64,000 nt of DNA from JAODBJ01 sp963782465 (GCA_963782465.1 CAWAJR010000006.1:806001-870000), one strand, 5' to 3'; positions 51,019-60,358 are shown, numbered from the stretch's first letter. The notes: generated by a model not told the origin, from the sequence alone. Numbers and translations are program-made.

Positions 51019-52803
51019 ATGGTGCACGCAAGGTCACACAACCTGATCGCGTTGATCGCGTCGGTTGTGATCGCGGCCGGGCTCACGGTGGCGCCCGCGC
51101 CGTCGGCCACCGCTGCGATGGGGCCACCCGCCGGGAACTGGGGCTGCCCCGGATGGAGCAGCATGGGCCGGCTGAACCCGGCGGCGTCGGTGATGAACGA
51201 CATCGTGGTGGTCCCCGGCTACAAGCCCGTCACGGTCGGCCACGGGAACGACATCGACTGGAAGGCCGACCCGTTCCACAACCGCAGCTGGGCACTCGAG
51301 TTCAGCGCGTTGCGGTGGCTCTCCCAGCTGGTCGAGGGCTACCGCACCTCGCACAACCAGGCGTACATCGATCATGCGATCGGCATCGTGAAGGACTGGG
51401 TCGCGAACAACCCACGTTCGTCGCTGGCCAAGGACGCCGTCGCCGCAACGGCGCATCGGGTGAACACGATGCTCTGCATGGTCGATGTCATCGGACGGCC
51501 CCAATGGCTCGCGCACACGCTCGAGAGCGACGCCGCGTTCCTCATCGGGCGGTTCTCAGGTGACTTCAACCACGGGCTCGACGAGGCGCTCGCGCTGTTC
51601 GGGACCGGGTGCGAACTCGGGCGGAGCGACTATCGCAACATCGCGTACTCCCGGTTGCAGGCGATGGCACCGGTGATCGTCGACGCGCAGGGCGTCACGA
51701 ACGAGCAGTCGCTCGGTTACCACGCCTATGTGTACTCGAGGCTCGCCGACGCGGAACCGCGTTTACACGATTGCGGGAGCACGCTCCCAGAACCACTCGC
51801 GACGCGATACAGACTGATGCCCGCGTTCCTCGCGCAGGCGACACTTCCCGACGCGACCCTCGCGCAGTTCGGCGACACGCAGGTTGCGCCGGCATCGGTG
51901 CTGCGCGGCACGGAAGCGGAGTTCCCGGCGACGAAGGGCGCCTCGGGAACGGTACCGCCGACACTCGCCGCCAACTTCGACGCCGGGTTCGCGTTCGGCC
52001 GTAGCAGTTGGGTCCCCGACGCGAACACGACCTGGTACGGCGTTCGCTACGGGTCGCAGGACGACGTGCACGGCCACGAAGACCACACGAGCATCCTGTG
52101 GTGGGCGCACGGTCGACTCCTGCTCACCGACACCGGCAATGTCGGGTACGAACACAGCTGGCGTCGCGAAGCATCGGTGATCGCCGAGGGGCACAACGTC
52201 GCCGTCGTGCGCGGCCTGCCGTTCCAAAGGGTTGCCACCACGTTGACGCGCATCGTGCGCCGACCGAACGGCGACTTCATGGAACTCCGCGACCATCCGT
52301 ACCCGGCCGCAACTCGACAACGCAGCGTCGCGGTCTTCAACGGCTTCCCGGCGCTCGTCGTGTACGACCGGGTCAACACCTCCTCCCCCGAATCGGTCGC
52401 CGAGCTGTGGCACCTCGCGCGGGGGATGCAGGTGCAGATCGTCGGGCGGGGTGTCGCCAACGCCTCACCCGCCCGCGGCGACGTCACATTGCACCTGATC
52501 CAGGTACCGCTCCCGGGCGAACCGACACCGCGTGGCTCGACGAAACTTGCGATCGGCGAGCACGACCCGCCGCTGGGCTGGGTGGCGCCCACACAGGGGA
52601 CGTTCCGGCCGGCGCCGGTCGTGACGATGGCGCGCTCCTCGAAGCACTCGCACTTCCTGACGGTGCTCGTCGCAACGCGACGCGGCAGCTACGCGCGAGT
52701 CGTGCTCTCCCCCGCCGCCGGCGGCTGGTACCGGCTGTCGATCACGGCCGACGGCGTGACGCGCACCATGCGGGTCAGCCTCGGCGGTTACCTCTCGCTC
52801 TGA
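51019..52803 (+). CDS. Secreted heparinase II/III-like polysaccharide lyase
   Basis: 594 residues. Signal peptide (NLIALIASVVIAAGLTVAPA) to about residue 33, then an alpha/alpha toroid with FSGDFNHGLDEALALFG and EQSLGYHAYVYSRL, then a beta-sandwich beginning VHGHEDHTSILWWAHGRLLL. The Asn/His/Tyr set in these motifs fits the lyase mechanism on uronic-acid polymers. A hairpin follows the stop. It and the next large exoprotein suggest remodelling of an extracellular polysaccharide. Confidence 0.85.
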   Translation: MVHARSHNLIALIASVVIAAGLTVAPAPSATAAMGPPAGNWGCPGWSSMGRLNPAASVMNDIVVVPGYKPVTVGHGNDIDWKADPFHNRSWALEFSALRWLSQLVEGYRTSHNQAYIDHAIGIVKDWVANNPRSSLAKDAVAATAHRVNTMLCMVDVIGRPQWLAHTLESDAAFLIGRFSGDFNHGLDEALALFGTGCELGRSDYRNIAYSRLQAMAPVIVDAQGVTNEQSLGYHAYVYSRLADAEPRLHDCGSTLPEPLATRYRLMPAFLAQATLPDATLAQFGDTQVAPASVLRGTEAEFPATKGASGTVPPTLAANFDAGFAFGRSSWVPDANTTWYGVRYGSQDDVHGHEDHTSILWWAHGRLLLTDTGNVGYEHSWRREASVIAEGHNVAVVRGLPFQRVATTLTRIVRRPNGDFMELRDHPYPAATRQRSVAVFNGFPALVVYDRVNTSSPESVAELWHLARGMQVQIVGRGVANASPARGDVTLHLIQVPLPGEPTPRGSTKLAIGEHDPPLGWVAPTQGTFRPAPVVTMARSSKHSHFLTVLVATRRGSYARVVLSPAAGGWYRLSITADGVTRTMRVSLGGYLSL

Positions 52804-52840
52804 GGTCCCGGCGGCGGAGGTTCCGACCCGCGCCGGGACC
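52804..52840. terminator. Hairpin after the lyase gene
   Basis: GGTCCCGGCG and CGCCGGGACC form a 10-bp stem with a 17-nt loop directly after the stop codon. Confidence 0.65.
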
Positions 52841-52913
52841 GAAGACCCTTACGCGGTGATCGCGGCTTATGTACCGTCGGCAGTGGCGATACGTGGATCC
52901 GCCGAGGCATCGA

Positions 52914-53020
52914 GGTCGCCTCCTCGGCGGGGAGTGAATGGCGATACCGGCGCCCCTGGATGTCGCGGGGAGCGGCCCGGCCGGAGCGCATAAAGGCCGT
53001 CTCTCCGTTCGAACACGGAG
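52914..53020 (+). promoter_or_regulatory. Structured 5'-leader RNA motif, copy 2, with SD-sequestering stem
   Basis: The same ordered elements as at 18450-18518: GGTCGCC, a CGCC/GGCG hairpin with 5-nt loop, GGCGGGGAGT, TGGCGA, ACCGGC, then the stem GCGGCC/GGCCGT (52972-52977 with 52995-53000) around a loop with GGAG and AAA. After it, CTCCGT/ACGGAG (53003-53008 with 53015-53020) pairs with the GGAG ribosome-binding site 7 nt before the exoprotein ATG. This looks like a sensor domain followed by a translational switch. Ligand unknown. Confidence 0.6.
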
Positions 53021-53026
53021 CCGACG

Positions 53027-56000
53027 ATGCGCAGCCTCACGCCCTTCACTCGCACGATGCCGTTCGGCGGCCGATCGGTCGCCCGGAAAGTGATCGCGAC
53101 GACGGCGGTCGTCGCGCTCGTCGCGTTGCAAAGCCTGGTGCTCGCGGTGAACGCGACGCCGGCACGCGCCGACACCGTGCACTCGTTGTGGACCTCGACG
53201 ACCGTCCCGCAGATCATCGGCGTGACCGACAACCAGCCGATTGAACTCGGGCTGCGGTTCTCCTCCGACACCGACGGGTTCATCACCGGCGTCCGCTTCT
53301 ACAAGGCCGCCGTCGACACCGGGTCGCACATCGGTCATCTGTGGACCGCCGACGGCACGCTGCTCGCCGAAGCAGCCTTCTCGAACGAGTCGGCGTCGGG
53401 GTGGCAGGAGATCGACTTCGCGTCGCCGGTCGCGATCGAGGCCGGCACCACGTATGTCGCGTCGTACTGGTCGGCGAGCGGATATTTCTCCGACACGCCC
53501 GACTACTTCGCAACCGCCGGCTACGACAATGCGCCGCTCCACGCACCGGCCGCGCCGAACGGCATGTACCGGTACGGGACTTCCGGGTTCCCGACCGAGG
53601 GCTCGACGTTCAACTACTGGGTCGATGTCGCCTTCACCACCCAGACCGGCCCCGACACGACCGCGCCGACCATCACGCACACCGTGCCGGCCGCGGGCGC
53701 AACCGACGTCAGCCCGAGCGCGACCGTGAACGCGACCTTCGACGAGTCGCTCGACGCGTCGACGGTGTCGGCGAGCACCTTCTCCCTGCGCGACACGTCG
53801 GGCACCGTCGCGGCGGACGTCACCTATGACGCGACCACACGAAGCGCGACGCTCCACCCGCACGCTGCGCTTACCCGGTCGACGGTCTACACGGCGACCG
53901 TCGAGGGAGGAGCGAGCGGCGTCGCCGACCTCGCCGGCAACCACCTTGCCGACGACGTGTCGTGGTCGTTCACCACCGCGGCGCAACCGGCGATACCGGC
54001 CGACGACGGTCCCGGCGGGCCGATCCTCGTCGTCGCGGACGCGGGCGACCCGTTCGGTCGTTACTACGGCGAGATCCTGCGCACGGAAGGTCTCAGCGAG
54101 TTCCTGGTCACCGACATCTCGAAGGTCGACGCCACCTTGCTGCACGGCTACGACGTCGTGGTGCTGGCATCGATGCCGCTCGACTCGGCGAGGCTGCAGA
54201 TGTTCACCGACTGGGTGAACGGCGGTGGGAACCTCATCGCGATGCGCCCCGACACTGCGCTGGCGCCCCTCGCCGGGCTCGCCAGTGCGTCCGGCACCCT
54301 CGCCGAGGGCTACCTCGCGGTCGACACATCGCCCGCGCCGGGCGCCGGGATCGTGGATGACACGATCCAGTTCCACGGCACCGCCGACCGCTACACCCTC
54401 GGCGCCGCCCAGGCGATCGCGACGCTCTACGCCGACGCGGACGACGCGACGACGAACCCCGCGGTGACGTTGCGCAGCGTCGGTACGAACGGCGGGCACG
54501 TCTCCGTGTTCACCTACGACCTCGCTCGCTCGGTCGTCGAAACCCGCCAGGGCAACCCGGCGTGGTCGGGCCAGAAACGCGACGGTGAGTCCGGGCCGAT
54601 CCGCTCCGACGACCTGTTCTTCGGGGCGTCGGCCACCGATCCGGAACCGGATTGGGTCAACCTCGACAAGGTGCAGATCCCGCAGGCCGATGAGCAACAG
54701 CGGCTGCTCGTCAACATCATCGAGACGATGCAGGCGCAGACCCCGCTCCCCCGGCTGTGGTACTTCCCCGACGACGCGAAGGCCGTCGTCGTAATGACCG
54801 GTGACGATCACGCCAACGGCGGCACGGCCGGGCGCTTCGACACCTACGAGGCCGACAGCGCAGCCGGTTGCTCGCTCGACGATTGGTCGTGCATCCGCTC
54901 GACCGCGTACGTCTACCCGTCGACGCCGCTCACCGACGAGCAGGTGCAGGCCTACCAGGCAGCCGGTTTCGAGGTCGCGCTGCACGTCAGCACCGACTGT
55001 GCCGACTGGACACCTGCTTCGCTCGCCGCCGACTACGACGCGCAGCTGGCCGAATTCGCCGCCGCGTACCCGAGTGCCACGGCGCCGGTGTCGGGTCGCT
55101 CGCACTGCATCGCCTGGAGCGACTGGGCGACGCAACCGAAGGTCGAGGCCGCGCACGGGATCCGGCTCGACACCAACTACTACTACTGGCCACCGTCGTG
55201 GCTGCAGGACCGGCCCGGGTTGTTCACCGGTTCGGGGATGCCGATGCGTTTCGCCGACACCGACGGTACGACGATCGACGTGTTCCAGGCCGCGACCCAG
55301 ATGACCGATGAGTCGGGCCAGAGTTACCCGGCAACCATCGACACGCTGCTCGCGAACGCACTCGGCCCGAACGAGTTCTACGGTGCGTTCACTGCGAACA
55401 TGCACAACGACTCGGCCGACAGTTCCGGGGCCGACGCGATCGTTGCGTCCGCGCAGCGTGATGGCGTCCCGGTCGTTTCGGCCGGCCAGATGCTCACCTG
55501 GCTCGACGCCCGCGACGCATCGTCGTTCAGCGCGATCACCTTGGACGACGGCACCCTCACGTTCACGATCAATGCCGGCGCGAAGGCGAACGGCCTGCGC
55601 GCGATGCTGCCGGTGCATGGCGCCGGCGGCGACCTCACGACGCTTCAGCGCGGGCAAGCGCCCGTTGCGTACAGCACCGCGACGGTCAACGGGGTCGAGT
55701 ACGCATTCTTCGACGCGGCAGGCGGCGACTACACGGCGACGTACGAAGCCGGTACGACACCGACCGCTGGTTCATTCGTCGACACGACGACGGCGAACTT
55801 TGCGGCGGGCACCACGGGCGACTCGACGGCCGTCACCCCTGACGGCGACGGCGCGCTCACCCTTCGCCCGAGCGCCACGCAGGCCTTCGACGGCACGACG
55901 CTGCCGAACGGCTGGTCTTCGACCACGTGGGGCGACGGCGGCACTGCGACCGTCAGCGGCGGTGCACTCACCGTCGACGGGGCACAAGCCGGTACCGACG

Positions 56001-58276
56001 CGACCTTCTCGCCGGGCACCACGCTCGAGTTCACGGGAACGTTCGGCAACGCGCCCTACGAGCACGTCGGGTTCGCGACCGCCGAGTTCGACGGGCCCTG
56101 GGCGCTCTTCAGCACCGGACGTGACGGCACCTCACTGCAGGCCCGCACGAACCTCACCGAGAACGGCACATCGGACGACGAGACGATCCCGGGATCCTGG
56201 CTCGGCTCGCCCCACCGTTACCGGATCGTCTGGGGCACCGACTCGGTGACCTTCTTCATCGACGGCAACGAGATCGCGTCGCACGCCGTCACGATCGCCG
56301 GGCCGATGCGCGCCGCAGTCAGCGACTTCGACACTGGCGGTGCGAGTGTGACCGTCGACGACGTCGCGCTCACTCCCTACGTCCCGGCGGGGACCTTCAC
56401 CTCGCGCGTGTTCGACGCCGGCGCACCGGCGGCGTGGGGCACGCTCGACGCCGACGCCACCCTTCCCGCCGGCACGGGCATCGACTTCGCCGTGCGCACG
56501 GGTGACACACCCACGCCGGATGGGACGTGGTCGGCCTGGGCGCCGATCGTTCCCGGTCAGTCCATCGGGGCGTCGGCGCGTTACGCGCAGTACTCGGCTG
56601 CCCTGGCCACCACCGACAGCGCGGTCACACCGGTGCTGCTCTGCGTCAACCTCGCGTTCGACACCGCGGCGGCGAATCATGCACCCGTCGCCAACGACGA
56701 CGGGTACACGACCGACGAAGACACACCGCTCGTCGCGAACGTCCTCGGCAACGACACCGATGCCGACGGCGACACGCTCCAAGCGATGTTGGCCGTGAGC
56801 CCGGCCCACGGCACCCTCACCTTCGCCGCCGACGGCGCGTTCACGTACCAGCCCGCGCCGAACTGGAACGGGACCGACACGTTCAGTTACGGCGCCACTG
56901 ACGGCACCGACGCGAGCGACGTCGCGACCGTCACCATCACCGTGAACGCGGTGAACGACCCGCCGACGTTGACGGCACCGGCGGACCAGGTCACGACCAC
57001 CGGCGACAACGTCACGCTGACGGTCGATGGCCACGATGTCGACGGCGATCAACTCACCTTCACCGCCACCGGGTTACCGCCAGGTTTGAGCATGGCCGAC
57101 GACGGGACCGTCAGCGGTACCGCGGGCGGCGCGACCGACACGCCGTACCTCGTCACGGTGGTCGCCGATGATCACCACGGCGGGACCGCGCAGGCCGGCT
57201 TCGAGTGGACCATCGTGGCCACCGCCACGAACCATGCGCCGACCGTGACTGCCCAGCGGTACACGACGACCACCGCAACCCGACTCGTCGTTGCCGCGCC
57301 CGGCGTGCTGGCCGGGAGTCATGATGCCGACGGCACGGCGCTGCGCGCGGTCCTCGCGCAGGCGGCCGGGCACGGCACGGTGTCGCTCCGTTCCGACGGC
57401 GGTTTCACCTACGTCCCGAACGCGGGCTTCGTCGGTACCGACACGTTCATGTTCCGCGCCTCCGACGGCGCCCTCTCGTCGAAGGCGGCGACGATCACCA
57501 TCACGGTCGCGGCACAACCGGCAACGCCGGTCGCGGCGGCGCGTGGTTACCGGCTCGTTGCCTCCGACGGCGGCGTCTTCACCTTCGGCAACGCCCACTT
57601 CTACGGCTCGACCGGCAACCTGCAACTGCACGCACCGATCGTCGGGATGGCGACGACACCCGACGACCACGGTTACTGGCTCGTCGCGTCCGACGGCGGT
57701 GTCTTCGCCTTCGGCAACGCCCACTTCTACGGCTCGACCGGCAACCTGCAACTGCACGCACCGATCGTCGGGATGGTGACGACACCCGACGGTCACGGTT
57801 ACTGGCTCGTCGCGTCCGACGGCGGCGTCTTCGCCTTCGGCAACGCCCACTTCTACGGCGCGGCGCACGTCGCGGCGGCAGTGGCGGGGATTGCCGCGAC
57901 GCCGCGTGGTCACGGCTACTGGCTCGTCACCACTCGGGGCGGGGTCGTTCCCTTCGGCGACGCCGAGACGTACTCGCCGGCAAGCCGGGCTCCGCTCATG
58001 TCGCGGAACGTCGTCGGCATCGTGTCGACGCCCGGCGGTCACGGTTACTGGCTGGTCACCTCGAACGGGTCGGTGGCCGCCCACGGCGACGCTTGGCAAT
58101 CCACCGCGACGACGTCGCGGAGCAACCAGCCGATGGTGGGGATGCGCGCCTCGGGCACCGGCCACGGCTACTGGCTCGTCGCCGGCGATGGCGGCGTGTT
58201 CAGCCTCGGCGACGCGCGGTTCTACGGATCGACGGGTGCCCTGCGCCTCGTTCAGCCGATCGTCGGGATCGGTTAG
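53027..58276 (+). CDS. Giant secreted multidomain protein (DUF4082, deacetylase-like, Ig/cadherin-like, propeller repeats)
   Basis: 1749 residues with a signal peptide ending near ATPARA (residue 48). In order: a DUF4082-like domain (50-205), a Big_5-like Ig domain (207-320), a ThuA/amidotransferase-like domain (326-560), a polysaccharide-deacetylase-like domain (576-900; VVVMTGDDHANGG, ALHVSTDC, GRSHCIAW), and a LamG-like domain (950-1120). A beta domain, two Big_9-type Asp/Asn-rich domains (NHAPVANDDGYTTDEDTP) flanking an Ig-like domain, and six propeller-type repeats from 1506 follow. No sortase motif or membrane anchor. Likely acts on or binds exopolysaccharide. Preceded by the structured leader. 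Confidence 0.85.
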   Translation: MRSLTPFTRTMPFGGRSVARKVIATTAVVALVALQSLVLAVNATPARADTVHSLWTSTTVPQIIGVTDNQPIELGLRFSSDTDGFITGVRFYKAAVDTGSHIGHLWTADGTLLAEAAFSNESASGWQEIDFASPVAIEAGTTYVASYWSASGYFSDTPDYFATAGYDNAPLHAPAAPNGMYRYGTSGFPTEGSTFNYWVDVAFTTQTGPDTTAPTITHTVPAAGATDVSPSATVNATFDESLDASTVSASTFSLRDTSGTVAADVTYDATTRSATLHPHAALTRSTVYTATVEGGASGVADLAGNHLADDVSWSFTTAAQPAIPADDGPGGPILVVADAGDPFGRYYGEILRTEGLSEFLVTDISKVDATLLHGYDVVVLASMPLDSARLQMFTDWVNGGGNLIAMRPDTALAPLAGLASASGTLAEGYLAVDTSPAPGAGIVDDTIQFHGTADRYTLGAAQAIATLYADADDATTNPAVTLRSVGTNGGHVSVFTYDLARSVVETRQGNPAWSGQKRDGESGPIRSDDLFFGASATDPEPDWVNLDKVQIPQADEQQRLLVNIIETMQAQTPLPRLWYFPDDAKAVVVMTGDDHANGGTAGRFDTYEADSAAGCSLDDWSCIRSTAYVYPSTPLTDEQVQAYQAAGFEVALHVSTDCADWTPASLAADYDAQLAEFAAAYPSATAPVSGRSHCIAWSDWATQPKVEAAHGIRLDTNYYYWPPSWLQDRPGLFTGSGMPMRFADTDGTTIDVFQAATQMTDESGQSYPATIDTLLANALGPNEFYGAFTANMHNDSADSSGADAIVASAQRDGVPVVSAGQMLTWLDARDASSFSAITLDDGTLTFTINAGAKANGLRAMLPVHGAGGDLTTLQRGQAPVAYSTATVNGVEYAFFDAAGGDYTATYEAGTTPTAGSFVDTTTANFAAGTTGDSTAVTPDGDGALTLRPSATQAFDGTTLPNGWSSTTWGDGGTATVSGGALTVDGAQAGTDATFSPGTTLEFTGTFGNAPYEHVGFATAEFDGPWALFSTGRDGTSLQARTNLTENGTSDDETIPGSWLGSPHRYRIVWGTDSVTFFIDGNEIASHAVTIAGPMRAAVSDFDTGGASVTVDDVALTPYVPAGTFTSRVFDAGAPAAWGTLDADATLPAGTGIDFAVRTGDTPTPDGTWSAWAPIVPGQSIGASARYAQYSAALATTDSAVTPVLLCVNLAFDTAAANHAPVANDDGYTTDEDTPLVANVLGNDTDADGDTLQAMLAVSPAHGTLTFAADGAFTYQPAPNWNGTDTFSYGATDGTDASDVATVTITVNAVNDPPTLTAPADQVTTTGDNVTLTVDGHDVDGDQLTFTATGLPPGLSMADDGTVSGTAGGATDTPYLVTVVADDHHGGTAQAGFEWTIVATATNHAPTVTAQRYTTTTATRLVVAAPGVLAGSHDADGTALRAVLAQAAGHGTVSLRSDGGFTYVPNAGFVGTDTFMFRASDGALSSKAATITITVAAQPATPVAAARGYRLVASDGGVFTFGNAHFYGSTGNLQLHAPIVGMATTPDDHGYWLVASDGGVFAFGNAHFYGSTGNLQLHAPIVGMVTTPDGHGYWLVASDGGVFAFGNAHFYGAAHVAAAVAGIAATPRGHGYWLVTTRGGVVPFGDAETYSPASRAPLMSRNVVGIVSTPGGHGYWLVTSNGSVAAHGDAWQSTATTSRSNQPMVGMRASGTGHGYWLVAGDGGVFSLGDARFYGSTGALRLVQPIVGIG
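57545..57870 (+). repeat. 126-bp tandem coding repeats
   Basis: Two full 126-bp units (57545-57670, 57671-57796) and most of a third are almost identical at DNA level. Each encodes a 42-residue unit with SDGGVF and GNAHFYGS. Later units in the gene have diverged. Confidence 0.85.
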
Positions 58277-58500
58277 CGCCGCCGATCGCGCCGGCGTTGC
58301 CCGGCCCGTTCGGAGGCGGTCATCCCGCCCCAGATGCCTTGCGTCGCCGGGTCCCGGAGCGCGGCGTCGAGGCACTCGGCACGGATCGGGCAACGGGCGC
58401 AGACGTGCCGCGCCATTTCGATCGTCCGGGAATCGTTCGGGACCGGGTAGAGAAGCGACTGGTTCGCGTCATGGCAGCGGCTCGCGAGGGTCGCGATCAT
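58273..58500 (-). CDS. WhiB-family iron-sulfur regulator
   Basis: 75 residues. Cys9, Cys34, Cys37 and Cys43 (RHVCARCPIRAEC) bind the 4Fe-4S cluster. The GIWGG turn is at 55-59 and a basic tail (AGQRRRDRRR) follows, for DNA or sigma contact. The protein is short, with an atypical CHDANQSLLYP after the first Cys. It lies 2 nt after the upstream small gene and near a principal-type sigma gene, its likely partner. Confidence 0.9.
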   Translation of the reverse strand: MIATLASRCHDANQSLLYPVPNDSRTIEMARHVCARCPIRAECLDAALRDPATQGIWGGMTASERAGQRRRDRRR

Positions 58501-58502
58501 CG

Positions 58503-58757
58503 CTACGGCGACTCGTAGTAGAGCGCCTCGTCGGTTCCTGCGTCGAAGAACACGCGGCCGACCTGGTACGCGAGACGATCGCCCGACCGCGCCGAGACGA
58601 GCCATCCGTCCGACAAGCGCGCCCACAGCGCGTGGTCACTCTGGCGGAAGAACAAGTCCGGCCCGCGGGCGTACGCGAACACGCTGCCATCGTCACTCCG
58701 GCGCAGCTGCCGGCCCATCCGTGCCGGCGACTCGGTCTGTGCAGTCTCGATCAGCAC
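58503..58757 (-). CDS. Hypothetical small protein upstream of whiB
   Basis: 84 residues from GTG 58757: VLIETAQTESPARMGRQLRR, then strands FAYARGPDLFFRQSDHALWA and DGWLVSARSGDRLAYQVGRV ending ALYYESP. It looks like a small beta-sheet protein. GGGGGG lies upstream, and only 2 nt separate its stop from the whiB ATG, so they are co-transcribed. Family not recognised. Confidence 0.65.
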   Translation of the reverse strand: MLIETAQTESPARMGRQLRRSDDGSVFAYARGPDLFFRQSDHALWARLSDGWLVSARSGDRLAYQVGRVFFDAGTDEALYYESP

Positions 58758-58889
58758 CGTTCCCCCCAATCCTCGATCCTGTCGCGGCCCGCACGCGAAC
58801 CGTTGCGGGAGGATTGCACCCGACCCGGGCCGCTCGAAAGGGCACAAGGTCACACGATGCGTCCCGGTTGACGCGAATCCGACCCGGGC

Positions 58890-59861
58890 TCAGCAGGCGG
58901 TCTTCGCGTCCACCCGTTGGTCTCGCGGCACGGCGAACGGCACGAGCGGGCGAACCGTCCGGCGGCGGGTCTCGCGCTGCTGCTGGACCGAGGCTTCGCG
59001 GCGCAGGTGGAGCAACGCACGCTGCTCGATTTGGCGCACGCGTTCGGTGGTGATCCCGAGGCGCTGGCCGATGTCGCGCAGCCGCATGGGGACCGCACCG
59101 TCGAGCCCGTAGTGGAGGCGCAGGATCATCGCCTCGCGCGCTCCCAGAGCCGCCACGCGGTCGGCGAGTTCCTCGGCGGATACCGCAGAGACCACGGTCT
59201 CCTCGGTGTCGTCGGCGTCGAGGTCGACGATGGTGTCGCCGAGTTCTCCCACGTCGTCACCGATCGGCGCCTCGAGCGACGCGACTCGCGCCAGCGCGCC
59301 GGCGAGGGCGTGCACCTGCTCGACGCTCATGTCCATACGCGCCGCGACTTCTTCGTCGGAAGGCACCCGCCCGAGCGAGACCGCCAGCTGGTCGCGCACG
59401 TGCCGCGCCTGCCACCCGTCAAAGACCCGCCGCGCCGGGACCCGCACCGAACGACCCTTGGTCGCGACCGCGCGCAGGACCGCTTGGCGGACGAACCAGG
59501 TGGCGTAGGTCGAGAACCGGTACTGGCGGCGCCAGTCGAACCGGTCGACGGCTCGCATGAGACCGATGTTGCCCTCCTGCACGAGATCGTCGAGATCGAG
59601 GCCATCGGCGTGATAGTGACGCGCGATCGAGACGACCAGCCGAAGGTTCGCGGTCACGAACTCCCGCCGGGCGTCGTCGCCCTTGCGGGCCAGCGCACGG
59701 CACCGGCGCCGTTCGGCGGCCGTGCACTCGGCACCCGAGTCGAGCCGGGCCTGCGCGTCCCTGCCCGCTTCTATCGCCCGGGCGAGCCGCACTTCCTCGG
59801 ATGCGTCGAGCAATTCACCGGAGTCGGCCAACGCCCCTAAATACCTTCCGAATCCGTCCAC
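58890..59861 (-). CDS. Group 2/3-type sigma-70 factor
   Basis: About 323 residues. Region 1.2 (GRYLGALADSGELLDASEEV), region 2 (NLRLVVSIARHYHADGLDLD, DLVQEGNIGLM, YRFSTYATWFVRQAV), region 3 (GRSVRVPARR) and region 4.2 (RLRDIGQRLGITTERVRQIE) are all recognisable. The N-terminal acidic region of the housekeeping SigA is absent, so it is a SigB/HrdB-like alternative factor. The start is uncertain: GTG 59861 is used, TTG 59903 gives 14 more residues. WhiB proteins bind region 4 of such sigma factors. Confidence 0.88.
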   Translation of the reverse strand: MDGFGRYLGALADSGELLDASEEVRLARAIEAGRDAQARLDSGAECTAAERRRCRALARKGDDARREFVTANLRLVVSIARHYHADGLDLDDLVQEGNIGLMRAVDRFDWRRQYRFSTYATWFVRQAVLRAVATKGRSVRVPARRVFDGWQARHVRDQLAVSLGRVPSDEEVAARMDMSVEQVHALAGALARVASLEAPIGDDVGELGDTIVDLDADDTEETVVSAVSAEELADRVAALGAREAMILRLHYGLDGAVPMRLRDIGQRLGITTERVRQIEQRALLHLRREASVQQQRETRRRTVRPLVPFAVPRDQRVDAKTAC

Positions 59862-59956
59862 ATCGCCATGCAACCACTCGGCTCGGGCCAGTAGGCCCGG
59901 CAACCGTCACGATGCGCCAGGACTTAGGTCCTCTCCTGCTCGAGCCCTCGCGGCGG

Positions 59957-60292
59957 TCAGGTCAACGCCGACCGCAACGTCGCGATGCGTTCGGGGACCG
60001 CACGCCAGTACATCCAGCGACCGCGCTTCTCCCCCGTGATGAGCCCCGCTTCGGCCAGCGCTTTCGTGTGGTGGCTGACGGTCGGTTGGCTTCGACCGAG
60101 GGGCGCTTCGAGTTCGCACGAACACACCTCGCCCGCCGCCGCGATGAGGCTGAGGAGGCGCAACCGGACCGGGTCGGCCAGCGCCGCGAAGGCACGCGCG
60201 AGCTCCTCCGCGTCGCCCTCGTCGAGGGGCGCCTGGACGACCGAGCAGCACGGCCCCACAACCGGGATGGCGGTCGCTCCCCGTTTCACCAC
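59957..60292 (-). CDS. arsR: ArsR-family metalloregulator
   Basis: 111 residues. DPVRLRLLSLIAAAGEVCSC and SQPTVSHHTKALAEAGLI form the winged helix. Cys57 and Cys59 (VCSCEL), with Cys15-Cys16 in an N-terminal extension, give a plausible As(III)/Cd(II) site like that of actinobacterial ArsR/CmtR repressors. GGGGGAGG precedes the GTG start. It is divergent from the CadI/ArsI-like gene and would repress it until metal binds. Confidence 0.92.
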   Translation of the reverse strand: MVKRGATAIPVVGPCCSVVQAPLDEGDAEELARAFAALADPVRLRLLSLIAAAGEVCSCELEAPLGRSQPTVSHHTKALAEAGLITGEKRGRWMYWRAVPERIATLRSALT

Positions 60293-60322
60293 TGGGCCTC
60301 CCCCGGAATCACGTATCGACGC

Positions 60323-60358
60323 ATGTCGTATTCACGAATGTCGTATTGACGAACGTCG
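60323..60358. promoter_or_regulatory. Direct-repeat operator region between arsR and cadI/arsI
   Basis: ATGTCGTATTCACGA (60323-60337) and ATGTCGTATTGACGA (60338-60352) are tandem, followed by a partial ACGTCG. ATTCACGAAT inside forms a short dyad. Location suits ArsR binding. Confidence 0.5.

Noticed and set aside
52775..55657. A 960-codon minus-strand frame under the exoprotein
   Set aside because: Arg/Gly/Val-rich antisense of a highly GC gene; no domain and no ribosome-binding site, while the sense strand has a signal peptide and known domains.
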